A DNA stretch of 31,203 nt from JAKJEP01 sp964580995 (GCA_964580995.1 CAZOMV010000070.1:1-31203), one strand, 5' to 3'. Numbered from the stretch's first letter, positions 15,507-24,448 are shown. Numbers and translations are program-made. Notes: generated from the sequence alone by a model not told the origin.

Positions 15507-18500
15507 ATGAAAAAACTGCAAATCCTTTTATTTTTCTTGTTGTTTTGGATTATGCCGGCAAACCACGACCTGAAGGCATTTACCCCTTCCGAGGCTCAGG
15601 AACGATCCGCCCTTTCGTTTCCTTTATTGTGGGATTCAGACCCGAATCAAGGCCCTCCGCCCGCACTTTCCATACCAGTAGGAAAATCCGGTATCAGCGG
15701 CCCAACGTCCCAAACTTCAGGATATACACCGAGGCAGCAGTGGTCCCGGACCTCTCATTCTCACCAGGTATTCAATCATAGTGCGGCGGAAATTCATACC
15801 CATCTGAAACGCGGCACGGTTTTCGTTCGCCCCAAAGCCGTCAAGACAACTATGATGGTGAAGCAATCTCAGAAAGATCCCGATGAACAGACTCGGGAGT
15901 ATCTTTCTACTTATCCGGATATTTTTAATCTGGACGACCCACAGGAAGAATTGGAGTTGCAGCACAGCCGGACGGATCGATTGGGAATGAAGCATCTGAC
16001 CTATCAGCAAAAACGAAATAATATTCCAGTTTGGGGCCGACAAATGGTTTCCCATTTTGACACCGGCAGACAATTAAAATCTATGAACTGTCTGCTGGAG
16101 CCGACGCAGGACGATCTGAAGACAACACCTGTGATTACGGAACAGGAGGCCATTGAAATTGCCCAAAAGGCATTCACACAAAATAATCTGTCGATTACTC
16201 TTTCGTCGGAGGAAATGGAGTCGCTGGATCTGGCTCCCAAAGCAGAGCTTTGCTTCTGGAACCGGGGATGGCGTCAAAATTTAATACTGGTCTGGGTGGT
16301 GGAAATTCATCCGAATCTCCTGGACTGGCAGCGTTTTTTCATTCAGGCGGAGGATGGGACCATTCTGGAATCCTATAATGCCACCGTCAGCAACGGTCCT
16401 GTGACAGCCCAAGCCAAAAATCTGGCGGGCGAAACCGTCACCGTTCATACCTATCAGATCGACAACCAATACTATATGCTCGACGGCAGCCTGCCGATGT
16501 TCGTTGAACAGACCAGCAGCGAACTGATTAACGATGCCCAGGGCGTGATACTTACTGTCAATGCCGATTATCAGGATCTAACCAGCAGTACGACGCTTTC
16601 CCATTTCATTTCCAGCACCAATACCTGGACGGATGCCGCCGCGGTGTCCGCACAGGATTCCATGCGGCTAACCTATGAATTTTATTACCATCTCTCCAAC
16701 TATGCCCGGAATTCTTTCGACGATGCGGGAGCAACCATGATGACGGTATTGCACGTAACGGAAGATGGACAAGCGATGGATAATGCCTACTGGAACGGTT
16801 CGTTTGTGGTGCTGGGCGATGGTCTGGAATTATTCAAGCCTTTGGCCGGTGGCCTGGATGTAATCGCCCATGAATTTACCCATGCGGTGGTCCAGTACAC
16901 CGCCAATCTGGAATATCAGTATGAGTCCGGAGCTCTCAATGAAACCTACGCCGATATCGGCGGGATTTTGGTGGACAGCGATAATTTTACCCTGGGGGAA
17001 GACATTATTAAATCCTCAACCTATTACCCCACCGGAGCTTTGCGCGATATGGCCAATCCGCACAATGGCGGCAGCAGTCTCCAGGATACCTGCTGGCAGC
17101 CGGCCACGATGGATGAATACCAGAATTTGTCCCTGAATAACGACAACGGCGGAGTACATATCAACAGCGGCATTACCAATTTCGCCGCCTATAAAATCAT
17201 GAGTTCGCTGGGACGGACCAAAGGGGAACAGATCTTATTCCGCGCGTTATTCTATTATCTTACCAGCCAGTCGGATTTCACGGATTTTCGTCTGGCCGCG
17301 GTTCAGGCAGCGGAAGACCTCTATGGATCGGATTCCACCGAACAAGAGGCCGTTACGCAGGCCTTTGACGAGGTGGGTATCACGGAAGGATCGGGAACCA
17401 CACCCCCTTCGGACAATCCCGTGGTTCCCGGGCTGCAATATATCATTGGCGTGGAAAACGGCATGGATGCCCTAGTGGTGAGCAACGGATTCAGTGATAT
17501 CAGCGAATTGGAAAGTATTGACTATCTAGGCCATTTCCTGCGGGTCAATACCGGCTCCGGCCGGCCGATTTCCGTGGATCGGTACGGAGAGTATATTTAT
17601 GTGGTTGACTGGCAGCATAATCTGCGGCGTATCAAACCGGATGGAACGGATGAGAAACTGATTAGCTCGTATGGCAACTGGTGGTCCGTAGCGGTTTCCC
17701 CCAGCGGCCGGCAACTGGCCCTGACTCGTTTCAATCCCAAGGAAAATGCCATCTGGGTCTATGACCTGACGGACGATTACTCCACGCCGACCAAACTGAC
17801 CCTGATGCATCCGACGACCACCTCCGACAATACCTATTCGGATATCGTGGAATATGCCGATACGATGGTATTTCTGGATGAACAGACAATCGCCTATGAC
17901 TGTTACAATACCATCCAATCACCGGGTGAAGGAACGATCAGTTTCTGGGATGTCAATGTCATCAATGTGGATTCCGGGGTAATACTGTCCGTGATTCCGC
18001 CCCAGCCGGATGGTGTCGATGTGGGAAATCCCACTATCGCTTCGACGAACAGTTCGGTTTTGTGCGTGGACATGATCAATCAGGATAATCAAGATTCTGT
18101 CGTCGGCATCAACCTGGTCAGCGGGGATGTGGGAACCATCCTCGAAAACGGTTCCAGTATCGCCTATCCGCACTATTCGCCGGATGACAGTCAAATGGTT
18201 TTCAGCCGCACCGGCGGCATGGGGAGAACAGATGTGTATCGTATCGACTTGGAAGAGAACAAAATTACCAGTTCAGGTACTGCGGAAAAAATTATCTATG
18301 ATATTACCTTGCCAGTCTGGTTTGTAGTAGGTTCTCAGCCAACGGCAACCCTATCCTTCCTGGCAACCGCTTCCAGCGGCAGCGAAAATGACCTTACCTT
18401 TACCATTCCGGTTACTCTTTCGGATGATTGCGATGATTTTGTTACGGTGGACTATGCTGCCACGGGAGGAACCGCCCTCAATGGTACCGATTATACCATA

Positions 18501-19679
18501 ACGGCGGAAACACTCACTTTCAACCCCGGAATAACCACGCAATATATAACCGGCACCATTGACAATCATCATCTCGACGAAGATCAAACCATCGTGATTA
18601 CCCTCTCGAATCCCACCAACGCTTTACTCGGTACCGACGCTATCCACACCTTTACTATTTTGGCAGCCGGGGATTCCAATTCGTTCCTGTTGAATACCAC
18701 GGTTTCCGGCGGACACGCAACCATTGAACCGGAAAACGGTTCATATGAGAAAGATACTGTGGTGGCTCTGACGATAACACCGGAAGCTGGATATCGAGTG
18801 AAAACCTGGCAGGGCAGTGATAATGACAGCTCGCGAGAGACGAGTAACTGCGTTACCATGGACTCTGACAAATCCGTAACAGTCGAAATCGCCTCTATTA
18901 TTTCTCCCCGCTACTGTACCATTAAGGCAAAATCCAAACAGGATCACGATTCCATCGTTTTCAAAGGACAACTGATTGCCGGCCAGGAACAGCTTGATCA
19001 GGCAACGGAGTGTGCGATAAAAATCTGGTCCAGCGACAGTCTCATCTATGAAGAGAACATTTCATCCAGCCTGTTCAAAGTAAAAAATGCCAATTATATT
19101 TATACCCATTCGTTGATTGAGAATGATACACGAAAAATTACCTATGTAAAACTGGATGTTCCCGATGAATCCCTGGTATTGAAATTACGACAGGCCGATC
19201 TGACCGGCTTGACCAGCCCGGTATTGATCGATGTGGTCATGGGCGATTATTCCGGTTTGGCGGAGGTGGATGAAACTATTATCAATCAATCGGATTCTAT
19301 TCCTCTTCGTCTGCTGAATGGTTATCGGGATGCGTTACGCATTGATAAAGTCAAATTCACCGCGACCTCTCTCTCCATCAAAGGTCAGATTGCCGTGGAA
19401 AATCCGGATATCGACCTTACGCAATACCCGATGACGATATCCTGGGATTCGCAGGATTTTGTAATCCCCCTGGGCGGCTTTACCAAAAACAGCTCCCAAT
19501 TCGTATATAAAGATCGCCGCGGGGAATATGGCAGTATTTCCAGAGCCGCCTTTGACCTGGAATCCTGTGATTTTCAACTTACCATCAAAAATACCGTCAT
19601 AGATGACCCATCCGGCTCGGTCCTGGTGGGCATTCAGTTGGATACCTTTGATCAAACCGATGACTATGACCTGGACTAA
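15507..19679 (+). CDS. Large secreted M4 (thermolysin-like) metalloprotease with C-terminal beta-rich modules
   Basis: 1390 residues. The ATG at 15507 has AGAAGGAG upstream and begins a signal peptide (KKLQILLFFLLFWIMPANHD). A propeptide of FTP/PepSY type occupies about residues 125-320. The catalytic domain shows HEFTH at 455-459, the downstream zinc ligand Glu in ESGALNETYADIGG, and the catalytic His551 in DNGGVHINSGI, all as in thermolysin. After residue 630 come a TolB-like beta-propeller region (about 640-940), a Calx-beta domain (about 944-1050) and an InlB-B/Flg_new-like repeat (1058-1130). Two related C-terminal beta domains (1135-1390) end the protein. It should hydrolyse extracellular proteins. 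The size and signal peptide make it a natural cargo of the neighbouring type II system. Confidence 0.92.
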   Translation: MKKLQILLFFLLFWIMPANHDLKAFTPSEAQERSALSFPLLWDSDPNQGPPPALSIPVGKSGISGPTSQTSGYTPRQQWSRTSHSHQVFNHSAAEIHTHLKRGTVFVRPKAVKTTMMVKQSQKDPDEQTREYLSTYPDIFNLDDPQEELELQHSRTDRLGMKHLTYQQKRNNIPVWGRQMVSHFDTGRQLKSMNCLLEPTQDDLKTTPVITEQEAIEIAQKAFTQNNLSITLSSEEMESLDLAPKAELCFWNRGWRQNLILVWVVEIHPNLLDWQRFFIQAEDGTILESYNATVSNGPVTAQAKNLAGETVTVHTYQIDNQYYMLDGSLPMFVEQTSSELINDAQGVILTVNADYQDLTSSTTLSHFISSTNTWTDAAAVSAQDSMRLTYEFYYHLSNYARNSFDDAGATMMTVLHVTEDGQAMDNAYWNGSFVVLGDGLELFKPLAGGLDVIAHEFTHAVVQYTANLEYQYESGALNETYADIGGILVDSDNFTLGEDIIKSSTYYPTGALRDMANPHNGGSSLQDTCWQPATMDEYQNLSLNNDNGGVHINSGITNFAAYKIMSSLGRTKGEQILFRALFYYLTSQSDFTDFRLAAVQAAEDLYGSDSTEQEAVTQAFDEVGITEGSGTTPPSDNPVVPGLQYIIGVENGMDALVVSNGFSDISELESIDYLGHFLRVNTGSGRPISVDRYGEYIYVVDWQHNLRRIKPDGTDEKLISSYGNWWSVAVSPSGRQLALTRFNPKENAIWVYDLTDDYSTPTKLTLMHPTTTSDNTYSDIVEYADTMVFLDEQTIAYDCYNTIQSPGEGTISFWDVNVINVDSGVILSVIPPQPDGVDVGNPTIASTNSSVLCVDMINQDNQDSVVGINLVSGDVGTILENGSSIAYPHYSPDDSQMVFSRTGGMGRTDVYRIDLEENKITSSGTAEKIIYDITLPVWFVVGSQPTATLSFLATASSGSENDLTFTIPVTLSDDCDDFVTVDYAATGGTALNGTDYTITAETLTFNPGITTQYITGTIDNHHLDEDQTIVITLSNPTNALLGTDAIHTFTILAAGDSNSFLLNTTVSGGHATIEPENGSYEKDTVVALTITPEAGYRVKTWQGSDNDSSRETSNCVTMDSDKSVTVEIASIISPRYCTIKAKSKQDHDSIVFKGQLIAGQEQLDQATECAIKIWSSDSLIYEENISSSLFKVKNANYIYTHSLIENDTRKITYVKLDVPDESLVLKLRQADLTGLTSPVLIDVVMGDYSGLAEVDETIINQSDSIPLRLLNGYRDALRIDKVKFTATSLSIKGQIAVENPDIDLTQYPMTISWDSQDFVIPLGGFTKNSSQFVYKDRRGEYGSISRAAFDLESCDFQLTIKNTVIDDPSGSVLVGIQLDTFDQTDDYDLD

Positions 19680-19748
19680 AAAAAGATTGATTCTTATAAA
19701 TTCTGGATTCTATCGCATGGAGAAATAACTCCTTTCGGACCGAAGTAT

Positions 19749-19797
19749 CCTGTTGAAGGAAAAATCTATGCGGAAATAGATTTTTTAAACCAACAGG
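19749..19797 (+). terminator. Terminator-like double-stem hairpin after the M4 protease gene
   Basis: The inner stem AAAAATCTAT (19760-19769) pairs perfectly with ATAGATTTTT (19776-19785) around a GCGGAA loop, followed by T. An outer stem CCTGTTG (19749-19755) pairs perfectly with CAACAGG (19791-19797). It lies 70 bases after the protease stop and 36 bases before the next start. It may be a rho-independent terminator or a 5' leader structure of the next gene. Confidence 0.55.
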
Positions 19798-19832
19798 CCA
19801 AATTTTTGTAAGTATTGAAAGGAAGGTATGTT

Positions 19833-20423
19833 ATGCTTAGTGCGATCGGCGATAGTAGCCAGCAGTTAACCTTGTTGCAGATGCTTCAGCAACTACAAAA
19901 TTCTCAGGCAACCTCTGAGTCAAAGGGGTTTGCCCCTCCGGATGAATCCGCGATGGAAGAAATGCGAACCCAGATGGACGAATCCGTTGCCGAGAAGCTG
20001 GGTATGGATTCCTCCACACTGACCGAACTTCACAGCCAGATCCAGGAGGCCATTCAGCAGGCCATGACCAGTTCGGACGGGACCGAAGACATGAAGGCAA
20101 CGGTGGATAGCGCGGTGGATGCCGTATTGGAGGCTAATGGCATCGATCCGGCTGAGTTCAAATCGGCGATGGATTCCGCTGCCGAGGAACTGGGAATGCC
20201 CGCTCCGGGCGAAATGGGACCGCCGCCGGGCAGCGCGGGAACCTATAATGCTCAGGGCACGGTAGCGAGCAGTTCATCAAGTCAGAATGATTTGCTGATG
20301 CAATTACTGGAAGCCCTGCAATCCGGCTCGGACAGTGCTTCTTCGCAATCCAGCTCCGGATTCGACATTTTGAGCTGGTTCAATAATTTGCCGTCAGGTT
20401 CTCTTGCCAACTGTTATGCGTAA
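19833..20423 (+). CDS. Uncharacterised acidic protein, paralogue of the protein encoded at 14648-15241
   Basis: 196 residues from the ATG at 19833, with GAAAGGAAGG seven bases upstream. No signal peptide, membrane helix or known catalytic motif is visible. It shares with its paralogue the N-terminal IGxSS...LLQMLQQLQ pattern, a TQMDES helix, AVDAVLEANGIDPAEF, then MPAPGEMGPPPGSAG, and a Ser-rich tail ending in a hydrophobic SGFDILSWFNNL. The two genes have nearly equal length and bracket the protease gene in opposite orientation. The ANGIDP helix-turn is vaguely EF-hand-like but lacks the Asp ligands. Its function is not known; a role with the protease or in secretion is a guess from position. 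Confidence 0.78.
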   Translation: MLSAIGDSSQQLTLLQMLQQLQNSQATSESKGFAPPDESAMEEMRTQMDESVAEKLGMDSSTLTELHSQIQEAIQQAMTSSDGTEDMKATVDSAVDAVLEANGIDPAEFKSAMDSAAEELGMPAPGEMGPPPGSAGTYNAQGTVASSSSSQNDLLMQLLEALQSGSDSASSQSSSGFDILSWFNNLPSGSLANCYA

Positions 20424-20448
20424 TTTCCCCAGGCCATAACTCCTAATA

Positions 20449-20480
20449 GAAAACCGGTTAACAAAGGTTGACCGGTTTTC
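20449..20480 (+). terminator. Rho-independent-type terminator
   Basis: A 14-bp stem with one G-T pair (GAAAACCGGTTAAC / GTTGACCGGTTTTC) and an AAAG loop lies 25 bases after the stop at 20423. The descending arm ends in TTTTC followed by TGTTTC. Confidence 0.65.
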
Positions 20481-20486
20481 TGTTTC

Positions 20487-20539
20487 ATGTACACCTGCGT
20501 GGAGGTGCAAGTCCTCCACAGGCCTGGTAGCGGGAACTG
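20487..20539 (+). other. Hairpin with group II intron domain-I-like sequence, relic
   Basis: GTGGAGG and CCTCCAC pair around TGCAAGT, followed by GGCCTGGTAGCGGGAACTG. The GGTGCAAGTCC hairpin followed by a GCGGGAACTG-type segment resembles an internal part of bacterial group II introns. No reverse transcriptase, 5' end or domain V accompanies it. It directly abuts the IS-like element and may be what the element inserted into. Identification is tentative. Confidence 0.3.
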
Positions 20540-20961
20540 TTAACCCGCATTTCTCACCGTAGTAGTTGAAAAACCTCTTTGTTCTGGTATAACTATTTTA
20601 TGACAAGGAAGTTAAAACCAAGACAAGGAGGTTTCTAATGAAAACACAGTGTAGCAGCCAATCGTTTATTTCCAGCAGAAATTTCCCGTCAAATTGTGGC
20701 CCGTTTTGACGGGGGGACCATCACCTCGGATGCCGGCGGGTTAGTGCTGCAGCAGGTGGAACGGCAGGCCGGAGTGCTGCGGCAGTTTGCCGCCTGTTTT
20801 ACCGATCATCGCCACCCGGATTTAATCGAGCATACGGTGACGGAGCTGGTTTCGCAGCGGGTGTATGGCTTGGCATTATCCCTACCCCCATCACCCTTTT
20901 TCACCCTTCCTGCCTGATCTTTCCCCGCCTTTCAGCCAGTGCTCTGAGAAATGCGGGATAA
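20540..20961 (+). mobile_element. Internally deleted IS1380-like element with both terminal inverted repeats
   Basis: The left end TTAACCCGCATTTCTCA (20540-20556) and right end TGAGAAATGCGGGATAA (20945-20961) are inverted copies with one mismatch in 17. Between them is the start of an IS1380-family transposase and then non-coding DNA. Full elements of this family are around 1.5-1.7 kb; this one is about 420 bp, so most of the transposase is missing. It could be moved only by a transposase acting in trans. No clear target duplication was seen. Confidence 0.65.
20638..20917 (+). pseudogene. IS1380-family transposase, N-terminal fragment with frameshift
   Basis: AAGGAGG precedes an ATG at 20638, but that frame stops after 23 codons. 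The recognisable transposase sequence continues in another frame: VARFDGGTITSDAGGLVLQQ, then RQFAACFTDHRHPDLIEHTV and ELVSQRVYGLAL, all characteristic of the N-terminus of IS1380-family DDE transposases. The similarity ends at about 20877, before the catalytic core, where CCCTACCCCCATCA follows. Frame shift plus truncation make it inactive. The frame starting with GTG at 20696 is the surviving part. Confidence 0.75.
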
Positions 20962-21027
20962 AGGAAATTCCGAAGGGTATGCCCAACATCCCTTGTCCGG
21001 TTGTCACCCGTTTTGTTGATTGAGGAC

Positions 21028-23646
21028 TCACTTATTTGCTTTATTATTTTTGCAATAACAAATCACATGCTGTTTGAGGGTGTTGGCGTTGATCCAGGCA
21101 TGGTGGCTGCCGTCGATTACCCGCACCACCTGCGACCAGTCCTTTTCCTCCGGCAGAAAGGTCTCCAGCAGATTCGGCTGGCCCTCAAAGAAGGATTCGT
21201 TCAGATAATTATCTTCCTTCTCCGGGAACAGGGCCATATAGAGGATGTCCATCTCCACCAGGTCGCTGAACAGGTGGGTGCCCAGCGAGACATCCGGTAC
21301 CAGATCTTCTCGCATCGCTACAATCTCACACAAAACCGAAACGGTATTGATATCCGAAAAGGAGATGGGCACCCCTAGTTCCGGCGAAGTGGTCCCCCAG
21401 CGGCCCGGCCCCAGCAGCATGATCGTCTTGCCCTGATATAAGCTCTCGACGTGCATCAACTGCCCGATCAATTTCGCCACCGTATAGCGGTCCCGCAGCG
21501 GCAGTTGGCTATATGCCGACGGCACTACATACACAAACCAGTCCACTTCGCTGAACCGGCTTTGCCCGATGATTGCCCCATGCGCCTTCAAAATCAAATC
21601 TGATTCCCGGATATCCGACGGCGGCTCCGGAACATTCCCCCCGCCTTTCACCTGAAAGGGTCGGCACTGCACGAGATTGATCTTGTAGCTTTCTTCCTCG
21701 AAAAAGTTGCAGGTGAACTCGATATCCACCGGATAGTCATACGCCTGATGGATGGTCTGGAGCATCGTGCGCATGTCAGGGACGAATTCCGTGCGGGTGA
21801 GGAGTTTCTCAAAGGTCAGGATCCAGGGAAATATCTCTTTTCGCCCCCGTTCCCGGATCATCTGCTCCAGTTCCGGATCGCGGGAGGCGAACATCTCGAC
21901 CGGCAGATCGGGATTTCTCCGGATCACTTCCTGAAAATCGTAAGGCACCAACTGATTGGCGTCGAAGTCCAGGACATCCACTTTTTTCTGCGTAAATTGC
22001 CGCCTGTCCCCCTGGCTGGTTTCCGGTCGAAGCTGAGGTGCATTCATGGCGACGATACGGGTGTAATCATCATCCCGGCGATCCACCGCACGGGTACCCA
22101 AGCCAAACACCAGGCGCAGCACCCCGGTCCGCGGATCGATACTGTCATGCCAGACAAAGGGATTAAACGAAAAGCCCACTCCGGCAATTTGTGGCATGAA
22201 CAGACGGTCGTAAAACTGCCCCGATACCCGCTGCACCAGCAGGGCCATTTGTTCGTCGCGGTCCAGCAACCCTCTCTGGAAGCGGTAGGTCAGCGCCTTC
22301 TCACTCATGGAGCTGGCATAGATGGTCTTGATCGCGGTTTTAAAGTCCTCCAGCCGCTTGTCCCGCGGCCCTTGATTTACGCAGAAGACACTTTCGTACT
22401 TGCCCGCGAAGGCGTTGCCGAAATTGTCCTCCAGGAGACTGCTGGAACGGACAATAAAAGGGGACTGGCCGAAATAATCGAGCAGGTCGTTAATCTCTTT
22501 CTCCACATAATCCGGGAACAATCCCACCAGCATTCGCTGCCGGGCACGGGCCGACCCTTCCAGAAAACTTTCGGTATCTTTCTGCCGCTGCCGCTCCCAC
22601 CAGATGCCGTTTTTCACCAGAAACGTATAAAATACATCCGAGCCGATATAAAACGAATCATGCGGTTCCAGGATGTTCGACCAGCGGGGGTCTGACTGTT
22701 TGAGAATCGCCCGGGACAATAACATACCCACCGTCTTGCCTCCGATTAATCCGGTACCGATGATCCGCCTGCCGACCGCTAACAGTTCTTCTAAAGACAG
22801 ATATTTCTCCACCAGCCGGGAAACCCGCTCATCCCGGCTGATTGCCATACGGATCAGGCGGCGCATCGGCAATTCCGCCTCCTTCGGGTCCAGGTCCCCC
22901 TTTTTAACGGCATACAATACCTCCTCCGCCTCAAAAAAGGTCCGGTTCCAGACCCCCAGCTCATATTCCGAACTGGATAACTGCAGCCAGGGAACCGAGG
23001 TCAGGACATCGGAAATAGTGGCACTTTGCGTTACGGGCAGGAAAGTATCTCCCTGCCATACATGGAGCATATACATGGTGGGGGAATAGCGGTGCAGAAC
23101 TTTGACCGGCTGAATATAAATTTTGCCGGTATGCCGGTACACCTCGGAAAAAATCTGCGTGGTCTCGACAATCGGGGTGGTGGCATGGAATGAATGAAAA
23201 TTTCGATACAGAGCAAAATAGGCAATTGCCTCCACATCCAGCAAATACGGGCAGGTCAACATGAAGAAGTTGCCCAGCATCTGGTCGCTGTACCAGTATT
23301 GGGCCAGATCCGACAAACAGTCGAAAACATAATAAGACCCGCGCCGGTTCCGGCGAATCACGGAATGAACTCCGTCCACAAATGCCTCAAAACCCAACTC
23401 CGGATCCAGCTCGACAATCTGTACGCCCGGCGCTACATTCACCAGCGGTGCATGCCGGGCAAACCGGAAATAGATCAGATCCTTGCCCCGATCCAGGGCA
23501 AACTGAACATACGGCTCGATAAAGAGCTTGTAATCCTCCGCCGTCCCGATCTGCCAGACAATATTATCCCCCGGAATAATACCCTTGAGAATTCGATCCA
23601 GTCCGCCAATCCCCGTACTCACCTGTAAATTATAATTTTGGACCAT
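21028..23646 (-). CDS. KaiC-like domain fused to PEP/pyruvate-binding (PPDK_N type) ATP-grasp domain
   Basis: 872 residues, with GGAG seven bases before the ATG. Residues 1-210 look like a RecA/KaiC-type fold: STGIGGLDRILKGIIPGDNI matches the KaiC start, and YYVFDCLSDL fits Walker B. The P-loop is replaced by QIGTAEDYK, so no GxxxxGKT is present. Residues 290-720 resemble the ATP-binding domain of PEP synthase/PPDK: GTGLIGGKTVGML, FIVRSSSLLEDNFGNAFAGK, YESVF. The swivelling His domain and the PEP-binding barrel of full PPDK are absent. It may be a regulatory or phosphotransfer protein with an unknown partner. The WG-repeat gene lies 49 bp upstream in the same direction. Conserved architecture is likely, but the function is not known. 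Confidence 0.8.
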   Translation of the reverse strand: MVQNYNLQVSTGIGGLDRILKGIIPGDNIVWQIGTAEDYKLFIEPYVQFALDRGKDLIYFRFARHAPLVNVAPGVQIVELDPELGFEAFVDGVHSVIRRNRRGSYYVFDCLSDLAQYWYSDQMLGNFFMLTCPYLLDVEAIAYFALYRNFHSFHATTPIVETTQIFSEVYRHTGKIYIQPVKVLHRYSPTMYMLHVWQGDTFLPVTQSATISDVLTSVPWLQLSSSEYELGVWNRTFFEAEEVLYAVKKGDLDPKEAELPMRRLIRMAISRDERVSRLVEKYLSLEELLAVGRRIIGTGLIGGKTVGMLLSRAILKQSDPRWSNILEPHDSFYIGSDVFYTFLVKNGIWWERQRQKDTESFLEGSARARQRMLVGLFPDYVEKEINDLLDYFGQSPFIVRSSSLLEDNFGNAFAGKYESVFCVNQGPRDKRLEDFKTAIKTIYASSMSEKALTYRFQRGLLDRDEQMALLVQRVSGQFYDRLFMPQIAGVGFSFNPFVWHDSIDPRTGVLRLVFGLGTRAVDRRDDDYTRIVAMNAPQLRPETSQGDRRQFTQKKVDVLDFDANQLVPYDFQEVIRRNPDLPVEMFASRDPELEQMIRERGRKEIFPWILTFEKLLTRTEFVPDMRTMLQTIHQAYDYPVDIEFTCNFFEEESYKINLVQCRPFQVKGGGNVPEPPSDIRESDLILKAHGAIIGQSRFSEVDWFVYVVPSAYSQLPLRDRYTVAKLIGQLMHVESLYQGKTIMLLGPGRWGTTSPELGVPISFSDINTVSVLCEIVAMREDLVPDVSLGTHLFSDLVEMDILYMALFPEKEDNYLNESFFEGQPNLLETFLPEEKDWSQVVRVIDGSHHAWINANTLKQHVICYCKNNKANK

Positions 23647-23695
23647 AACATAACTCCATAATTAATAAGTGTCTGACCTTTTTTATTTTATATGA

Positions 23696-24448
23696 TTATT
23701 TTATATCATTCCATTCTATTGTATCATCATCTTTCATTTTTCCATAGCGATCACCATCAACTATTATCAATTCACCGCCTAAGGAAAAAACCAACTCATA
23801 CTGAGGGGTAATGATTTCTCTGCCATTATTGTCAAGTACTCCCCATTTATCGTCGCGACAAATTGCAGCGTAACCTTTAGTAAAATCGCTAACCATATCA
23901 TAGTCGAAATCGCAAATTGGTTTACCTTGTGTATCAATAAAAGACCATTTCTCATGCAATTCTACACTTGCAAGGCCACCGTGAAATTGCCCAGCCCATT
24001 TATACAGATAAGGAATTACCTGCTGACCATTGAGGTCGATATATCCAGATTTACCTTCCCCCATTCGACAACCATCGATAGTTACAGCTGCAAGCCCTTC
24101 TGAAAAATCCTCGACTGAATCATACTTGATTGGAATAACAATTTCTCCAGTTCGATCAATATACCCCCATTTATCGATAAGCAAGTCTCGCCAACCCATT
24201 CCAACTCCTGCACGTCCCTCGGAAAAAGGCAAAGCACGATCAAATTCAGGTTCGATCACAATATTACCCCAATGATCAATATAACCTTCCTTTTTACCGA
24301 TGACACAAACCGCCAAACCTTCAGTGAACTCACGAATATTTCCGCTTAAAAGCGGGATGATAATTCTAATACGGGAAACAATAATTATTGCGACGATAAG
24401 ACAAATAATGCTAACGCTTATAATAAGCTTTCTTTTCATAACTGACAT
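23696..24448 (-). CDS. Membrane-anchored WG (KWG) repeat protein
   Basis: 250 residues. A hydrophobic N-terminal segment (about residues 9-30) is a signal anchor. The rest consists of about five WG-type repeats, each with a Gly-Tyr-Ile-Asp-x-x-Gly core (GYIDHWGNIVIEPEFDRALP, GYIDRTGEIVIPIKYDSVED, GYIDLNGQQVIP, WSFIDTQGKPICDFDYD, WGVLDNNGREIITPQYEL). Such repeats form beta-structured surface domains of unknown function. The start at 24448 has a weak GGTA upstream; the ATG three codons later is an alternative. Base composition is more A/T-rich than its neighbours, and copies of a GTCTGACC motif lie on both sides, so it may be a recent arrival. Confidence 0.8.
   Translation of the reverse strand: MSVMKRKLIISVSIICLIVAIIIVSRIRIIIPLLSGNIREFTEGLAVCVIGKKEGYIDHWGNIVIEPEFDRALPFSEGRAGVGMGWRDLLIDKWGYIDRTGEIVIPIKYDSVEDFSEGLAAVTIDGCRMGEGKSGYIDLNGQQVIPYLYKWAGQFHGGLASVELHEKWSFIDTQGKPICDFDYDMVSDFTKGYAAICRDDKWGVLDNNGREIITPQYELVFSLGGELIIVDGDRYGKMKDDDTIEWNDIK

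Noticed and set aside
21748..22695. 315-codon open frame on the plus strand
   Set aside because: It lies wholly antisense to the well-supported KaiC/PPDK-type gene and encodes a His/Arg/Gln-rich sequence typical of reverse-frame reading.
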